Assembly: GCF_036016195.1 (NCBI RefSeq)
Contig: NZ_JAYWTM010000001.1
Coordinates: 868,001-932,000, forward strand
Source of the DNA: Brenneria populi
Lineage (GTDB): Bacteria > Pseudomonadota > Gammaproteobacteria > Enterobacterales > Enterobacteriaceae
Direction: 5' to 3'
Length of the DNA: 64,000 nucleotides
Of this stretch, positions 14,971 through 23,133 are shown piece after piece. The notes beneath the pieces are model-generated. The model was not told where the DNA came from. It saw only the letters and a program-made list of their open reading frames with translations, and searched no databases. Numbering within the stretch: the first letter of the stretch is position 1; each line of letters opens with the position of its first letter. The translations under genes and the position numbers were made by a program.

Positions 14971-17586
14971 TTAATCCTGTAACGCTTTGCCGATTTTCTC
15001 AAACAGATCGCCGGACAGATTATCCAGCGTTTTCAGCTGTTCCAGCGCCTGCCGCATCAGGGCCTGGCGCTTGGCGTCATAGCGTTTCAGGCGGATTAAC
15101 GGCTCGATCAGGCGCGCGGCGACCTGCGGGTTGCGCGTATTGAGATCGGTCAGCGCCTCCGTCAGGAAACGGTAGCCGCTGCCATCCTCCGCATGAAACG
15201 CCGCGGGGTTGGAGGCGGTGAAAGCGCCGATCAGCGAACGCAGGCGGTTGGGGTTATTCAGGCTGAACGAACGATGCTGTAGAAGCTCCCGCACCCGCTC
15301 AAGCACGTCGGCCGCCGGGCTGGTCGCCTGCAGGGCAAACCATTTATCCATCACTAACCCGTCCTGGTGCCAGCGATCGTCGAAGCCGCTCAGCAGCGCA
15401 TCGCGCGCCGGCAGCTGCGCGCTCACCGCCGCGGAGAGCGCCGCCAGCGAGTCGGTCATGTTATCAGCCTGGCGATATTGCTCGGCCACCAGCCTATCGG
15501 CCTGCCCCTCATCGCCAAACGCCAGATAGTAGAGGCAAACATTGCGCAACGCGCGTTTACCGATATCCTCATGCGCGATGCGATAGCGCGGCAGCCGATT
15601 GTTGCGATAGACCGCCAGCCACTCATCCGCCATCTCTTTCGCCATCGCCCGCACCAGGCCGTCGCGCACGGCGGCGATGGCGACGGGATCGATCTCCTCG
15701 AACAGTTCGGCGATCTCATTTTCACTCGGCAGCGTCAGGATCTGCGACGCCAGCATGGGATCCAGCTTCTCGTCCAGCAAGATCCCGCGGAAAGCATCGA
15801 CCACATGCATCGGCAGCGAAAGCGACTGTTTCTGCTGGTAACGCGCCACATTCAGGCGAATATAGTTCGCCAGCAGGCTCTGGGCCGCGTCCCAACGCGA
15901 GAACGCGTTGCTGGCGTGACGCATTAGAAACGTCAGTTGATCGTCGCTCCAGGCGTAATTCAGTTTTACCGGCGCGGAGAACTCGCGTAATAAAGAAGGA
16001 ACCGGCTGACACGGCACCCGATCAAAAATAAAGGTTTGTTCCGCTTCGGTGACGTTTAAAACCGCAGACAGCGCGACGCCGTTTCTCTGCAACGCAATCG
16101 CCTGCCCTTGCAGATCGTACAGCTCGATATCCAGCGGAATATGCAGCGGCTGTTTCGCCTGCTTATCGGCACCGACCGGCGTCGTTTGGCTGACCGCCAG
16201 TGTATATTGCTGGGACTGCGCGTCATAGTCGTCACGCACCGTCAGCACCGGCGTTCCCGACTGGCTGTACCAGCGGCGGAACAGAGAGAGATCCACGCCG
16301 GAAGCATCCTCCATCGCCTGCACGAAATCGTCGCAGGTAGCGGCGCTGCCGTCATGACGTTGGAAATAAAGGCGCATGCCTGCCTGGAATTTCTCCTCGC
16401 CCAATAAGGTGTGCATCATGCGGATCACTTCCGCGCCCTTTTCATACACGGTCAGCGTATAGAAGTTATTCATTTCTATAACCTGATCGGGGCGTATCGG
16501 ATGCGACATCGGGCTGGCGTCTTCGGCAAACTGCGCCCCGCGCATTACCCGGACATTATCAATACGATTCACCGGGCGCGATCCCAGATCCGAACTGAAT
16601 TCCTGATCGCGGAAAACCGTCAGCCCCTCTTTCAGGCTAAGCTGGAACCAGTCGCGACAGGTCACGCGGTTGCCGGTCCAGTTATGGAAATATTCGTGCC
16701 CGATCACCGCTTCGATGTTCAGATAATCTTTATCCGTCGCGGTCTCCGCTTTCGCCAGCACATATTTGGAGTTAAAGACGTTCAAGCCTTTATTTTCCAT
16801 GGCGCCCATATTGAAGAAGTCCACCGCGACAATCATGTAAATATCGAGGTCATACTCCAACCCAAAGCGGGTCTCATCCCACTTCATGGCGTTTTTCAAT
16901 GACGTCATGGCCCAACCGGCGCGATCCAGATTGCCGCGGTCGACGTAGAGCTCCAGCGCGACGTCACGGCCGGAACGCGTGGTAAAGCGATCCTGCAATA
17001 CGTCAAAATCGCCAGCGACCAGCGCAAACAGATAACAGGGCTTCGGGAAAGGATCCTGCCATTCGATCCAGTGACGCCCATCGTCCAGATCGCCCTGGGC
17101 GATACGGTTGCCGTTGGAGAGCAAATAGGGGTAGCGGGATTTATCCGCGCGAATACGGGTGGTGAATTTGGCCAGCACATCCGGGCGATCGAGATAATAG
17201 GTAATATGGCGGAAACCTTCGGCCTCGCACTGCGTGCACAGCGCTTCGCCAGACTGGTACAGCCCTTCAAGCGCGCTATTGGCCGCCGGATTGATTTCCG
17301 TTTCGATGCTCAGCGTGAACTCCGCGGGTAACTGCGTCAGCAGTAGCCCATTATCCAGCTCCTGATAATGAGGCCATGACGAGCCGTCGACCTGCAGACT
17401 CAGCAGCTTCAGACCTTCTCCGTCCAGCTTCAGCGCGGCGCCCGGCTCGCCTTGCCGCACCACCCGGCTCACTGCTTTTACCCTGGTTTTCTCCGCATGC
17501 AGGTCGAAGTCCAGCGCAATGTCGGTAATGGTATAGTCCGGCGCACGGTAATCATGGCGATATTTCACTTGTGGCTGTTGATTCAT
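14971..17586 (-). CDS. pepN: Aminopeptidase N
   Basis: An 871-residue M1-family zinc metallopeptidase (E. coli 870) with broad N-terminal specificity, a main cytosolic aminopeptidase in enterobacteria. The exopeptidase motif GAMEN lies near residue 262. The zinc site HEYFHNWTGNRV (HExxH) lies near 298, with the third ligand glutamate in LKEGLTVF about 19 residues after the HEYFH. The beta-sandwich and large helical C-terminal domain complete the family architecture. The gene is divergent from pncB (233 bp between starts) and is followed by repeat A copy 1, which may serve as a transcript end. Confidence 0.97.
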   Translation of the reverse strand: MNQQPQVKYRHDYRAPDYTITDIALDFDLHAEKTRVKAVSRVVRQGEPGAALKLDGEGLKLLSLQVDGSSWPHYQELDNGLLLTQLPAEFTLSIETEINPAANSALEGLYQSGEALCTQCEAEGFRHITYYLDRPDVLAKFTTRIRADKSRYPYLLSNGNRIAQGDLDDGRHWIEWQDPFPKPCYLFALVAGDFDVLQDRFTTRSGRDVALELYVDRGNLDRAGWAMTSLKNAMKWDETRFGLEYDLDIYMIVAVDFFNMGAMENKGLNVFNSKYVLAKAETATDKDYLNIEAVIGHEYFHNWTGNRVTCRDWFQLSLKEGLTVFRDQEFSSDLGSRPVNRIDNVRVMRGAQFAEDASPMSHPIRPDQVIEMNNFYTLTVYEKGAEVIRMMHTLLGEEKFQAGMRLYFQRHDGSAATCDDFVQAMEDASGVDLSLFRRWYSQSGTPVLTVRDDYDAQSQQYTLAVSQTTPVGADKQAKQPLHIPLDIELYDLQGQAIALQRNGVALSAVLNVTEAEQTFIFDRVPCQPVPSLLREFSAPVKLNYAWSDDQLTFLMRHASNAFSRWDAAQSLLANYIRLNVARYQQKQSLSLPMHVVDAFRGILLDEKLDPMLASQILTLPSENEIAELFEEIDPVAIAAVRDGLVRAMAKEMADEWLAVYRNNRLPRYRIAHEDIGKRALRNVCLYYLAFGDEGQADRLVAEQYRQADNMTDSLAALSAAVSAQLPARDALLSGFDDRWHQDGLVMDKWFALQATSPAADVLERVRELLQHRSFSLNNPNRLRSLIGAFTASNPAAFHAEDGSGYRFLTEALTDLNTRNPQVAARLIEPLIRLKRYDAKRQALMRQALEQLKTLDNLSGDLFEKIGKALQD

Positions 17587-17750
17587 ATAAAGTTTTCACC
17601 TCGTCATAAGCTTTACAGACTCAGTCTATGCCTGTTACGTCGATGTTACCACGATAAAATAATGAGAATAATAATCATGTCAGAGCACGTTTGAATCTCG
17701 CCTTAGCCATCCCAATATGTTGTGATGAGGTATTATTTACCTAAGCAGGG

Positions 17751-17756
17751 TATACT
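17751..17756 (+). promoter_or_regulatory. Possible pncB -10 element
   Basis: TATACT is 64 bp upstream of the pncB ATG and is the best -10 match in the pepN-pncB gap. No convincing -35 is visible at the right distance, and I see no NadR box (TGTTTA-N6-TAAACA). Confidence 0.35.
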
Positions 17757-17819
17757 GATCGAACCTTGCCGATTGTCCCGACAGTGGACGCGCGTTTAAC
17801 GAGGATGCTGTAACGCATT

Positions 17820-19025
17820 ATGACATTACACACTTCCCCGATTCTAACGTCATTGCTGGATACCGATGCCTATAAGCTGCATATGCAACAGGCGGTGTAT
17901 CATCATTATTATGATGTCGACGTAGCGGCTGAATTCCGCTGCCGCAGTGATGAATTGTTAGGAATCTATGCTGAAGAGATAACCGAGCAGGTTGCGCTGA
18001 TGCGTTTCCTTGCATTAAGTGACGAAGAGTATCGCTACCTCTCTTCCCTGCCTTTCTTTAAGCGGGATTATCTCGATTGGTTGCGTAAATTCCGTTTTGA
18101 TCCGCAGCAGGTCAGTATTAAAAATCACCACGGTAAACTGAATATCCGTATCGCCGGACCGTGGCGCGAAGTTATTTTATGGGAAGTCCCCTTGCTGGCG
18201 GTGATTAGCGAGGTGGTTCACCGTAATCGTTCTCCTCGGATCGGCCCCGCTCAGGCGATCGAACGGCTGCATGAAACGCTGGCGCACTTCCGCGCCATCA
18301 GCGCGGACGTCGACATCCGCCATTTTAAACTGATGGATTTCGGCACTCGCCGCCGCTTCTCTCGTGAAGTGCAGCAGACGATCGTCAGTACGCTGCAGGC
18401 CGAGTTTCCCTATTTAATCGGCACCAGCAACTATGACCTGGCCCGGCGCTTGGCATTGACGCCCGTCGGCACCCAGGCTCATGAGTGGTTTCAGGCCCAC
18501 CAGCAAATCAGCCCGGAGCTCGCCAACAGCCAGCGCGCCGCCCTACAGATGTGGCTGAACGAATATCCCGATCAATTAGGCATCGCGCTGACCGACTGCA
18601 TTACGATGGATGCTTTCCTGCGCGATTTCGATTATCCGTTCGCCAACGCCTACCAGGGGCTACGCCATGACTCCGGCGATCCCATCGCCTGGGGCGAAAA
18701 AGCCATCGCGCACTATCAGCGCCTGAACATCGATCCGTTAAGCAAAACCCTGGTGTTCTCCGATAATTTGAATCTCGAAAAATCACTGAGCATCTATCGC
18801 CATTTCTGGCAACGGATCAATCTGGTGTTTGGCATAGGAACGCGGCTGACGTGCGATATTCCAGGCATTAGTCCATTGAATATCGTCATCAAGCTCGTGG
18901 AGTGCAACGGCAAACCCGTGGCGAAACTTTCCGACAGCCCGGGGAAAACTATTTGTCAGGATAAGGCTTTCGTTTCCGAATTACGCAAGGCTTTCGATCT
19001 GCCGCGCGTCAGAAAGGCCAGTTGA
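17820..19025 (+). CDS. pncB: Nicotinate phosphoribosyltransferase
   Basis: A 401-residue enzyme (E. coli 400) that joins nicotinate and PRPP with ATP hydrolysis to give nicotinate mononucleotide in the NAD salvage (Preiss-Handler) pathway. Family signatures include LLDTDAYKLHMQQAVYHHY at the N-terminus, FGTRRRFSREVQ near residue 179, and the phosphate-binding GIGTRLTCD. The stop codon TGA (19023-19025) lies inside the left direct repeat of repeat B copy 1, so the last codons may have been affected by that element. Divergent from pepN. Confidence 0.96.
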   Translation: MTLHTSPILTSLLDTDAYKLHMQQAVYHHYYDVDVAAEFRCRSDELLGIYAEEITEQVALMRFLALSDEEYRYLSSLPFFKRDYLDWLRKFRFDPQQVSIKNHHGKLNIRIAGPWREVILWEVPLLAVISEVVHRNRSPRIGPAQAIERLHETLAHFRAISADVDIRHFKLMDFGTRRRFSREVQQTIVSTLQAEFPYLIGTSNYDLARRLALTPVGTQAHEWFQAHQQISPELANSQRAALQMWLNEYPDQLGIALTDCITMDAFLRDFDYPFANAYQGLRHDSGDPIAWGEKAIAHYQRLNIDPLSKTLVFSDNLNLEKSLSIYRHFWQRINLVFGIGTRLTCDIPGISPLNIVIKLVECNGKPVAKLSDSPGKTICQDKAFVSELRKAFDLPRVRKAS

Positions 19026-19155
19026 ACGCCGGAATGCTGGTCACTTAAGCCGATTTTAGGGGAAACACCGGAGGAGGTTCCCGTAGGGACGCCTCACCCC
19101 GGTGGTCGCCCCGCGTATCTCGATACTTAAACGATCGGCATTAAGTTGAACGCCG
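19020..19155 (+). repeat. MITE-like repeat B, copy 1, with flanking direct repeats
   Basis: This element is strongly similar, over about 115-120 bp, to the reverse complement of 52631-52750. Common blocks include GTCACTTAAGCCG, TAGGGGAAAC, GTTCCC.TAGGGA.GCCTC and TATCTCGAT.CTTAAACGATCGGC. Here it is bracketed by the 12-bp direct repeat AGTTGAACGCCG at 19020-19031 and 19144-19155, a period of 124 bp. It has internal inverted repeats (ACTTAAGCCGAT against ATCGGCATTAAGT). It begins at the pncB stop codon and encodes nothing. Confidence 0.75.
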
Positions 19156-19446
19156 CGCATCCCCTCCCGATCGCTTAATCTTTGACCCACCGCCGCCGGA
19201 ATGGATAAAACTTATGACATTCCGGCGATTTCTACTTGTGTCCAGCCTAACGGCAAGTAACATAGCAAAACCCCAAGATTCACGGTCGCCGGCGAACGTT
19301 GCTTCGCCGCTCGCCTGGCGCGGCGTGATTTCTGCGCAGGCATGCCGTCATTCCCGCGCAGGCGGGAATCTCAGCGCGTACCGCGGAAACGGCCGACGAA
19401 CGATTGGGGCAACGTATTTAACCTTATTAATTAAAGAGAGAATTTT
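19026..19446. other. Intergenic region pncB-asnS: two repeat elements, no gene seen
   Basis: The 421 bp between pncB and asnS hold repeat B copy 1 (left third) and the repeat A end (19345-19372). The remainder includes the asnS leader with AGAGAG before the ATG. A 78-codon open frame at 19214-19450 runs through repeat A and has no coding character. Confidence 0.6.
19345..19372 (-). repeat. Repeat A, copy 4 (one end only)
   Basis: CCGTCATTCCCGCGCAGGCG and the following GGAATCTC agree almost completely with one end of repeat A copies 1 and 2. It forms a perfect 8-bp hairpin, ATTCCCGC-GCAG-GCGGGAAT. The similarity ends at 19372. Confidence 0.6.
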
Positions 19447-20847
19447 ATGAGCGTAGTGCCTGTAGTCGACGTACTGCAAGGCCGCGTCGCCGTTGACAGC
19501 GAAGTCACCGTGCGCGGCTGGGTGCGTACCCGGAGAGATTCTAAAGCCGGTATCTCCTTTGTTGCCGTTTATGACGGCTCCTGCTTTAATCCATTACAGG
19601 CGGTAGTTAATAATAATCTCTCTAATTATCAAGATGATGTTCTGCATCTGACCACCGGCTGTTCCGTTGAAGTAACAGGCAAGGTGGTTGCCTCGCCGGG
19701 CGAAGGCCAAAGCTTCGAACTGCAAGCGTCGGCGATAAACGTAGTGGGCTGGGTAGACGATCCCGATACCTATCCGATGGCGGCAAAACGCCATAGCATC
19801 GAATATCTGCGTGAGGTCGCGCATTTGCGTCCGCGCACCAACCTTATCGGCGCAGTAGCCCGCGTCCGCCATACGCTGGCGCAGGCGCTCCACCGTTTCT
19901 TCAACGAAAACGGTTACTTCTGGGTGTCAACACCGCTGATCACCGCCTCCGATACCGAGGGCGCCGGCGAAATGTTCAGAGTATCCACGCTTGACCTGGA
20001 AAATCTGCCGCGCACCGAACAGGGAAAAGTGGATTTCAGCGAGGACTTCTTCGGCAAAGAGGCTTTCCTAACGGTTTCAGGCCAGTTAAACGGCGAAACC
20101 TACGCCTGCGCGCTTTCCAAGGTATACACCTTTGGTCCGACTTTCCGCGCGGAGAACTCCAACACCAGCCGTCATCTGGCGGAATTCTGGATGATCGAGC
20201 CGGAAGTGGCCTTCGCCTCGCTGGATGATATCGCCGGGTTGGCGGAAAGCCTGTTGAAATACGTGTTCAAAGCCGTGCTTGAAGAGCGCGCCGACGACAT
20301 GGCGTTTTTTGCCCAGCGCGTGGATAAAGACGCGGTTAGCCGTCTGGAGAATTTCATCAGCTCTGATTTCGCCCAAGTTGATTACACCGACGCGGTGGAG
20401 ATCCTACTCAACTGCGGACAAACATTTGAAAACCCGGTTTACTGGGGCGTCGATCTCTCTTCCGAACATGAGCGCTATCTGGCGGAGAAACATTTCAAAG
20501 CGCCGGTGGTGGTGAAGAATTATCCCAAAGACATCAAAGCGTTCTATATGCGCCTGAACAGCGATGGCAAGACCGTCGCCGCCATGGACGTGCTGGCGCC
20601 GGGAATCGGTGAGATTATCGGCGGCTCTCAGCGTGAAGAGCGTTTGGAGACGCTGGATCAGCGTATGGAAGAGATGGGACTGAATAAGGAAGACTACTGG
20701 TGGTATCGCGATCTGCGCCGTTACGGCACCATTCCGCATTCTGGCTTCGGCTTGGGATTTGAACGCCTGGTTGCCTATGTTACCGGTGTACAAAACGTGC
20801 GCGATGTTATCCCTTTCCCAAGGACGCCAAGGAACGCCAGTTTCTAA
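19447..20847 (+). CDS. asnS: Asparaginyl-tRNA synthetase
   Basis: A 466-residue class IIb aminoacyl-tRNA synthetase, the same length as E. coli AsnRS. It charges tRNA-Asn with asparagine. The N-terminal OB-fold anticodon-binding domain (about residues 1-105, VTVRGWVRTRRDSK) is followed by the catalytic domain. Motif 2 is visible as FGPTFRAENSNTSRHLAEF and motif 3 as GFGLGFERLV near residue 437. AGAGAG lies 8 bases before the ATG. A strong intrinsic terminator follows the stop. Confidence 0.97.
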   Translation: MSVVPVVDVLQGRVAVDSEVTVRGWVRTRRDSKAGISFVAVYDGSCFNPLQAVVNNNLSNYQDDVLHLTTGCSVEVTGKVVASPGEGQSFELQASAINVVGWVDDPDTYPMAAKRHSIEYLREVAHLRPRTNLIGAVARVRHTLAQALHRFFNENGYFWVSTPLITASDTEGAGEMFRVSTLDLENLPRTEQGKVDFSEDFFGKEAFLTVSGQLNGETYACALSKVYTFGPTFRAENSNTSRHLAEFWMIEPEVAFASLDDIAGLAESLLKYVFKAVLEERADDMAFFAQRVDKDAVSRLENFISSDFAQVDYTDAVEILLNCGQTFENPVYWGVDLSSEHERYLAEKHFKAPVVVKNYPKDIKAFYMRLNSDGKTVAAMDVLAPGIGEIIGGSQREERLETLDQRMEEMGLNKEDYWWYRDLRRYGTIPHSGFGLGFERLVAYVTGVQNVRDVIPFPRTPRNASF

Positions 20848-20881
20848 ATAAAAATTTAATATAAGTAAAACAAATATGTAG

Positions 20882-20915
20882 AAAAAAGGGACCGAGAAAT
20901 TCGGTCCTTTTTTTT
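20882..20915 (+). terminator. asnS intrinsic terminator
   Basis: GGACCGA (20889-20895) and TCGGTCC (20901-20907) form a stem preceded by an A-run and followed by T8. It is a canonical terminator 40 bp after the asnS stop. Confidence 0.9.
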
Positions 20916-20948
20916 AAACTTGGAGATCTCTCACAAAGTTCCCCATTT

Positions 20949-21010
20949 TTTACATTTTGAAATACATTTTTTCCATTTGTTACCCGATTAAGAAGTTAGT
21001 ATCATTTTCG
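20949..21010 (+). promoter_or_regulatory. OmpR-type upstream region of the porin gene
   Basis: TTTACATTTTGAAATACATT (20949-20968) is almost the E. coli ompF F1 OmpR box. The segment TTAGTATCATTTTCG further down (20996-21010) also matches the E. coli ompF promoter region. This suggests EnvZ/OmpR osmoregulation like that of ompF. The second and third OmpR boxes are less clear by eye. The leader before the ATG is about 120 nt. Confidence 0.65.
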
Positions 21011-21141
21011 AGGTAGATTAACCGGCCTGTGAATGGAAAACTGCGTTCAGACACAGGAAGACACCAAACTTTCAGGAATAGTTCCGCAAGAATTATTTAT
21101 GGCAGTGGCAGGTGTCCTACACAACACCAATGAGGGTAATA

Positions 21142-22236
21142 ATGATGAAGCGCAATATTCTTGCAGTGGTAATCCCAGCTCTGTTAGCTGCAGGCGCAGT
21201 AAACGCAGCGGAAATTTATAACAAAGACGGCAACAAGCTGGATCTGAATGGTCGTGTTGATGCTCGTCATCTGTTCTCTGAAGATGACAGCAATAACGGT
21301 GATACGACCCGTGCCCGTATCGGTTTCAAAGGTGAAACTCAGATCACCAGCGATCTGACTGGTTACGGTCGTTATGAAACTGAAGTTAGAACAGACAGTG
21401 ATTCCTCAGAAGGCAGCGGTAGCTCTTTCAGAACTCGTTTCGCATTTGCCGGTCTGAAATTCGCTGATTTTGGCTCACTGGACTACGGTCGTAACCAGGC
21501 TATCGGTTATGACGGTATTGCTTACACCGACGTTCTGCCGGTTTGGGGCGGCGACCACAGCTACACTGATGGTATCACCGGACGTAAAGACGGCGTGCTG
21601 ACCTACCGTAATAAAGATTTCTTCGGCCTGGTTGACGGTCTGAACTTCGGCCTGCAGGCTATCAGCAAAGACAGCGATGATACTCTGTCAAGCAGCAGAC
21701 TTCGCGGTCAAAATGGCGACGGTTGGGGTACTTCTCTGAGCTATGAATCCGACATCGGTCTGGGCGTAGTTGCTTCTTACGCCGCGGTAAAACGTCTGCA
21801 AACTCAGAACGCAGGGGCTGACCTGGGCGATAAAGCCGACACTTGGGCTGCCGGTGTGAAATATGACGCCAATAATCTGTACCTGGCCGCAACTTACGGT
21901 GAATATACTAATACCGGTAATGTATTCGCCAGCGGCGTAAACCTGGATAAAACCCAAATCTTTGAAGCGGTTGCCCAGTACACATTTGACTTCGGCCTGA
22001 CTCCGTCTCTGGCTTATGTTCAGGGCAAAGGCAAAGAACAAACAACGGGAACTGCAAGACGTGATGACGACGTGAATAAATACGTCAGCGTCGCCGCAAC
22101 CTACGCGTTCAACAAAAACTTCTCCACCTACGTTGACTACAAAATCAACCTGCTTGACAGCGACAATGCCTATGTCAGAGCCGGTGATGTTAGCGACGAA
22201 GACGCTGTTGGCGTTGGCGTGAAATACCAGTTCTAA
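21142..22236 (+). CDS. ompF: OmpF-type general porin
   Basis: A 364-residue outer-membrane porin precursor. The signal peptide MMKRNILAVVIPALLAAGAVNA (22 residues) is followed by the mature start AEIYNKDGNKLDLNGRVD. The sequence alternates as in a 16-strand beta-barrel, has the constriction loop L3 segment SLDYGRNQAIGYDGIAYTD with its conserved acidic residues, and ends in the barrel-assembly signal YQF. It forms trimeric diffusion pores for small hydrophilic solutes. The start is the ATG at 21142, after GAGG; the frame opens earlier at 21112. Position between asnS and aspC is that of E. coli ompF, and the upstream OmpR box agrees. Confidence 0.93.
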   Translation: MMKRNILAVVIPALLAAGAVNAAEIYNKDGNKLDLNGRVDARHLFSEDDSNNGDTTRARIGFKGETQITSDLTGYGRYETEVRTDSDSSEGSGSSFRTRFAFAGLKFADFGSLDYGRNQAIGYDGIAYTDVLPVWGGDHSYTDGITGRKDGVLTYRNKDFFGLVDGLNFGLQAISKDSDDTLSSSRLRGQNGDGWGTSLSYESDIGLGVVASYAAVKRLQTQNAGADLGDKADTWAAGVKYDANNLYLAATYGEYTNTGNVFASGVNLDKTQIFEAVAQYTFDFGLTPSLAYVQGKGKEQTTGTARRDDDVNKYVSVAATYAFNKNFSTYVDYKINLLDSDNAYVRAGDVSDEDAVGVGVKYQF

Positions 22237-22282
22237 TTTGTCGGCCGCACAGTGTAACGGTCTGACCGTACATATTGCAGCG

Positions 22283-22311
22283 AAAAAGCAGCGCCCCGGC
22301 GCTGCTTTTTT
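22283..22311 (+). terminator. Porin gene terminator
   Basis: GCAGCGCC and GGCGCTGC (22288-22305) form a tight stem flanked by A5 and T6, 47 bp after the ompF stop. The A-run makes it usable from the minus strand too, where it would end the parDE transcript. Confidence 0.88.
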
Positions 22312-22325
22312 ATATCCCCTCGGTA

Positions 22326-22640
22326 TCAGCTATTCACCCTTTCCACCAGCCTTGCCATCAGGTCCATGCGCTCATGAAAGATCGCCACAATCAAGGCGGG
22401 TTCATTTTCACGCGGCAAATAGAATACATAATGATGTTCACAGTGAGCCATGCGCAGCGTCGGTCAGAGTTCGCTCATATCTTTGAACACGGCATCGCCC
22501 GCTGCAAGACCAGTAATGCCATCTTCCAATTTATTGATATAATTACGCGCCTGCGCATCGCCCCATTGTTGGCGCGTATAACGGATGATTCTGCGCATAT
22601 CGGCTTCCGCCGCATCCGTCAGAATATAGTTCCGGCTCAA
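22326..22640 (-). pseudogene. parE: parE toxin gene with an in-frame TGA (RK2 ParE-like)
   Basis: A frame of 104 sense positions closely resembling ParE of plasmid RK2. It begins at TTG 22640 (overlapping the antitoxin stop, TTGA) and reads MSRNYILTDAAEADMRRIIR, then WGDAQARNYI. Codon 59, at 22466-22464, is TGA, exactly inside the conserved FKDMSEL/F-P-x-LRMA segment. The same frame continues undamaged for 45 codons with PTLRMAHCEHHYVFYLPREN and HERMDLMARL to the natural stop at 22326. ParE toxins poison DNA gyrase. The C-terminal half, including the toxic end, would not be made, so the toxin is probably inactive. Confidence 0.85.
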
Positions 22641-22891
22641 GAACGATTGTCCCCGGACAATTCATCATTCAGGATTTCACCGACGCTTTTGCTTGAAACC
22701 TTTCCAGACAAACCGTCACCAATACGCTCGCCCAGCAGGTTTTTAAGCTCTTCCCATGCCCGTTCGGCATTCGCATCGCCGGGAAACAGTCGTTCTATGG
22801 CGTATTGCTTGATTGTCTTGCCCTGCAACGCCGCCAGTGCCTTCAAACTTTGGTGTTGTTGCTCGGTTATATCGATAGTTAGACGGCTCAT
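22637..22891 (-). CDS. parD: ParD antitoxin (RK2-type ribbon-helix-helix)
   Basis: An 84-residue protein that resembles the ParD antitoxin of plasmid RK2 almost throughout: MSRLTIDITEQQHQSLKALA, then QGKTIKQYAIERLFPGDA, and the C-terminal toxin-binding part VSSKSVGEILNDELSGD. The N-terminal half is a ribbon-helix-helix DNA-binding domain that would autorepress the operon. The C-terminal half neutralises ParE. It appears intact, with GGAG 8 bases before the ATG. It overlaps the damaged parE gene by 4 bases. The pair lies between ompF and aspC, which are adjacent in E. coli, so it was probably inserted. Confidence 0.9.
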   Translation of the reverse strand: MSRLTIDITEQQHQSLKALAALQGKTIKQYAIERLFPGDANAERAWEELKNLLGERIGDGLSGKVSSKSVGEILNDELSGDNRS

Positions 22892-22921
22892 AAGATCACT
22901 CCGTAAAATGCCCCCAAACCC

Positions 22922-22937
22922 ACATTAGCACAAATGT
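22922..22937. promoter_or_regulatory. Candidate ParD operator
   Basis: ACATT-AGCACA-AATGT is an inverted repeat 31 bp upstream of the parD ATG, in a position where an autoregulating antitoxin would bind. RK2 ParD represses its own promoter. The site is short and the promoter itself is not clear by eye. Confidence 0.35.
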
Positions 22938-23050
22938 AACTTTCCAACTACATTCAAGCATAAATCTACCTATCCACAACGTGAACGTCCCGCTATCCGT
23001 TTCCTGTTCCGGCACGTCTGATTTTTTGCCGAATTCTTTCAAGCAAACGG

Positions 23051-23079
23051 TTGGCAAAGAGCATAACTGGCGGTAGTCT
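23051..23079 (+). promoter_or_regulatory. Candidate aspC promoter
   Basis: TTGGCA (23051-23056), a 17-bp spacer and TAGTCT (23074-23079) lie 55 bp upstream of the aspC ATG. Confidence 0.45.
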
Positions 23080-23133
23080 GGGAATTCGTGCTTATCCCCT
23101 CTGCATGCTATGAAACACAGGAATAGATAATCA

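Noticed and set aside
20941..21010. micF-like small RNA next to the porin gene
   Set aside because: The region resembles the ompF promoter and OmpR sites; no separate promoter-hairpin-U-tract unit is visible.
22464..22466. In-frame TGA in parE as a selenocysteine codon
   Set aside because: RK2-type ParE has no selenocysteine and I see no SECIS-like hairpin just after the codon; a nonsense mutation is simpler.
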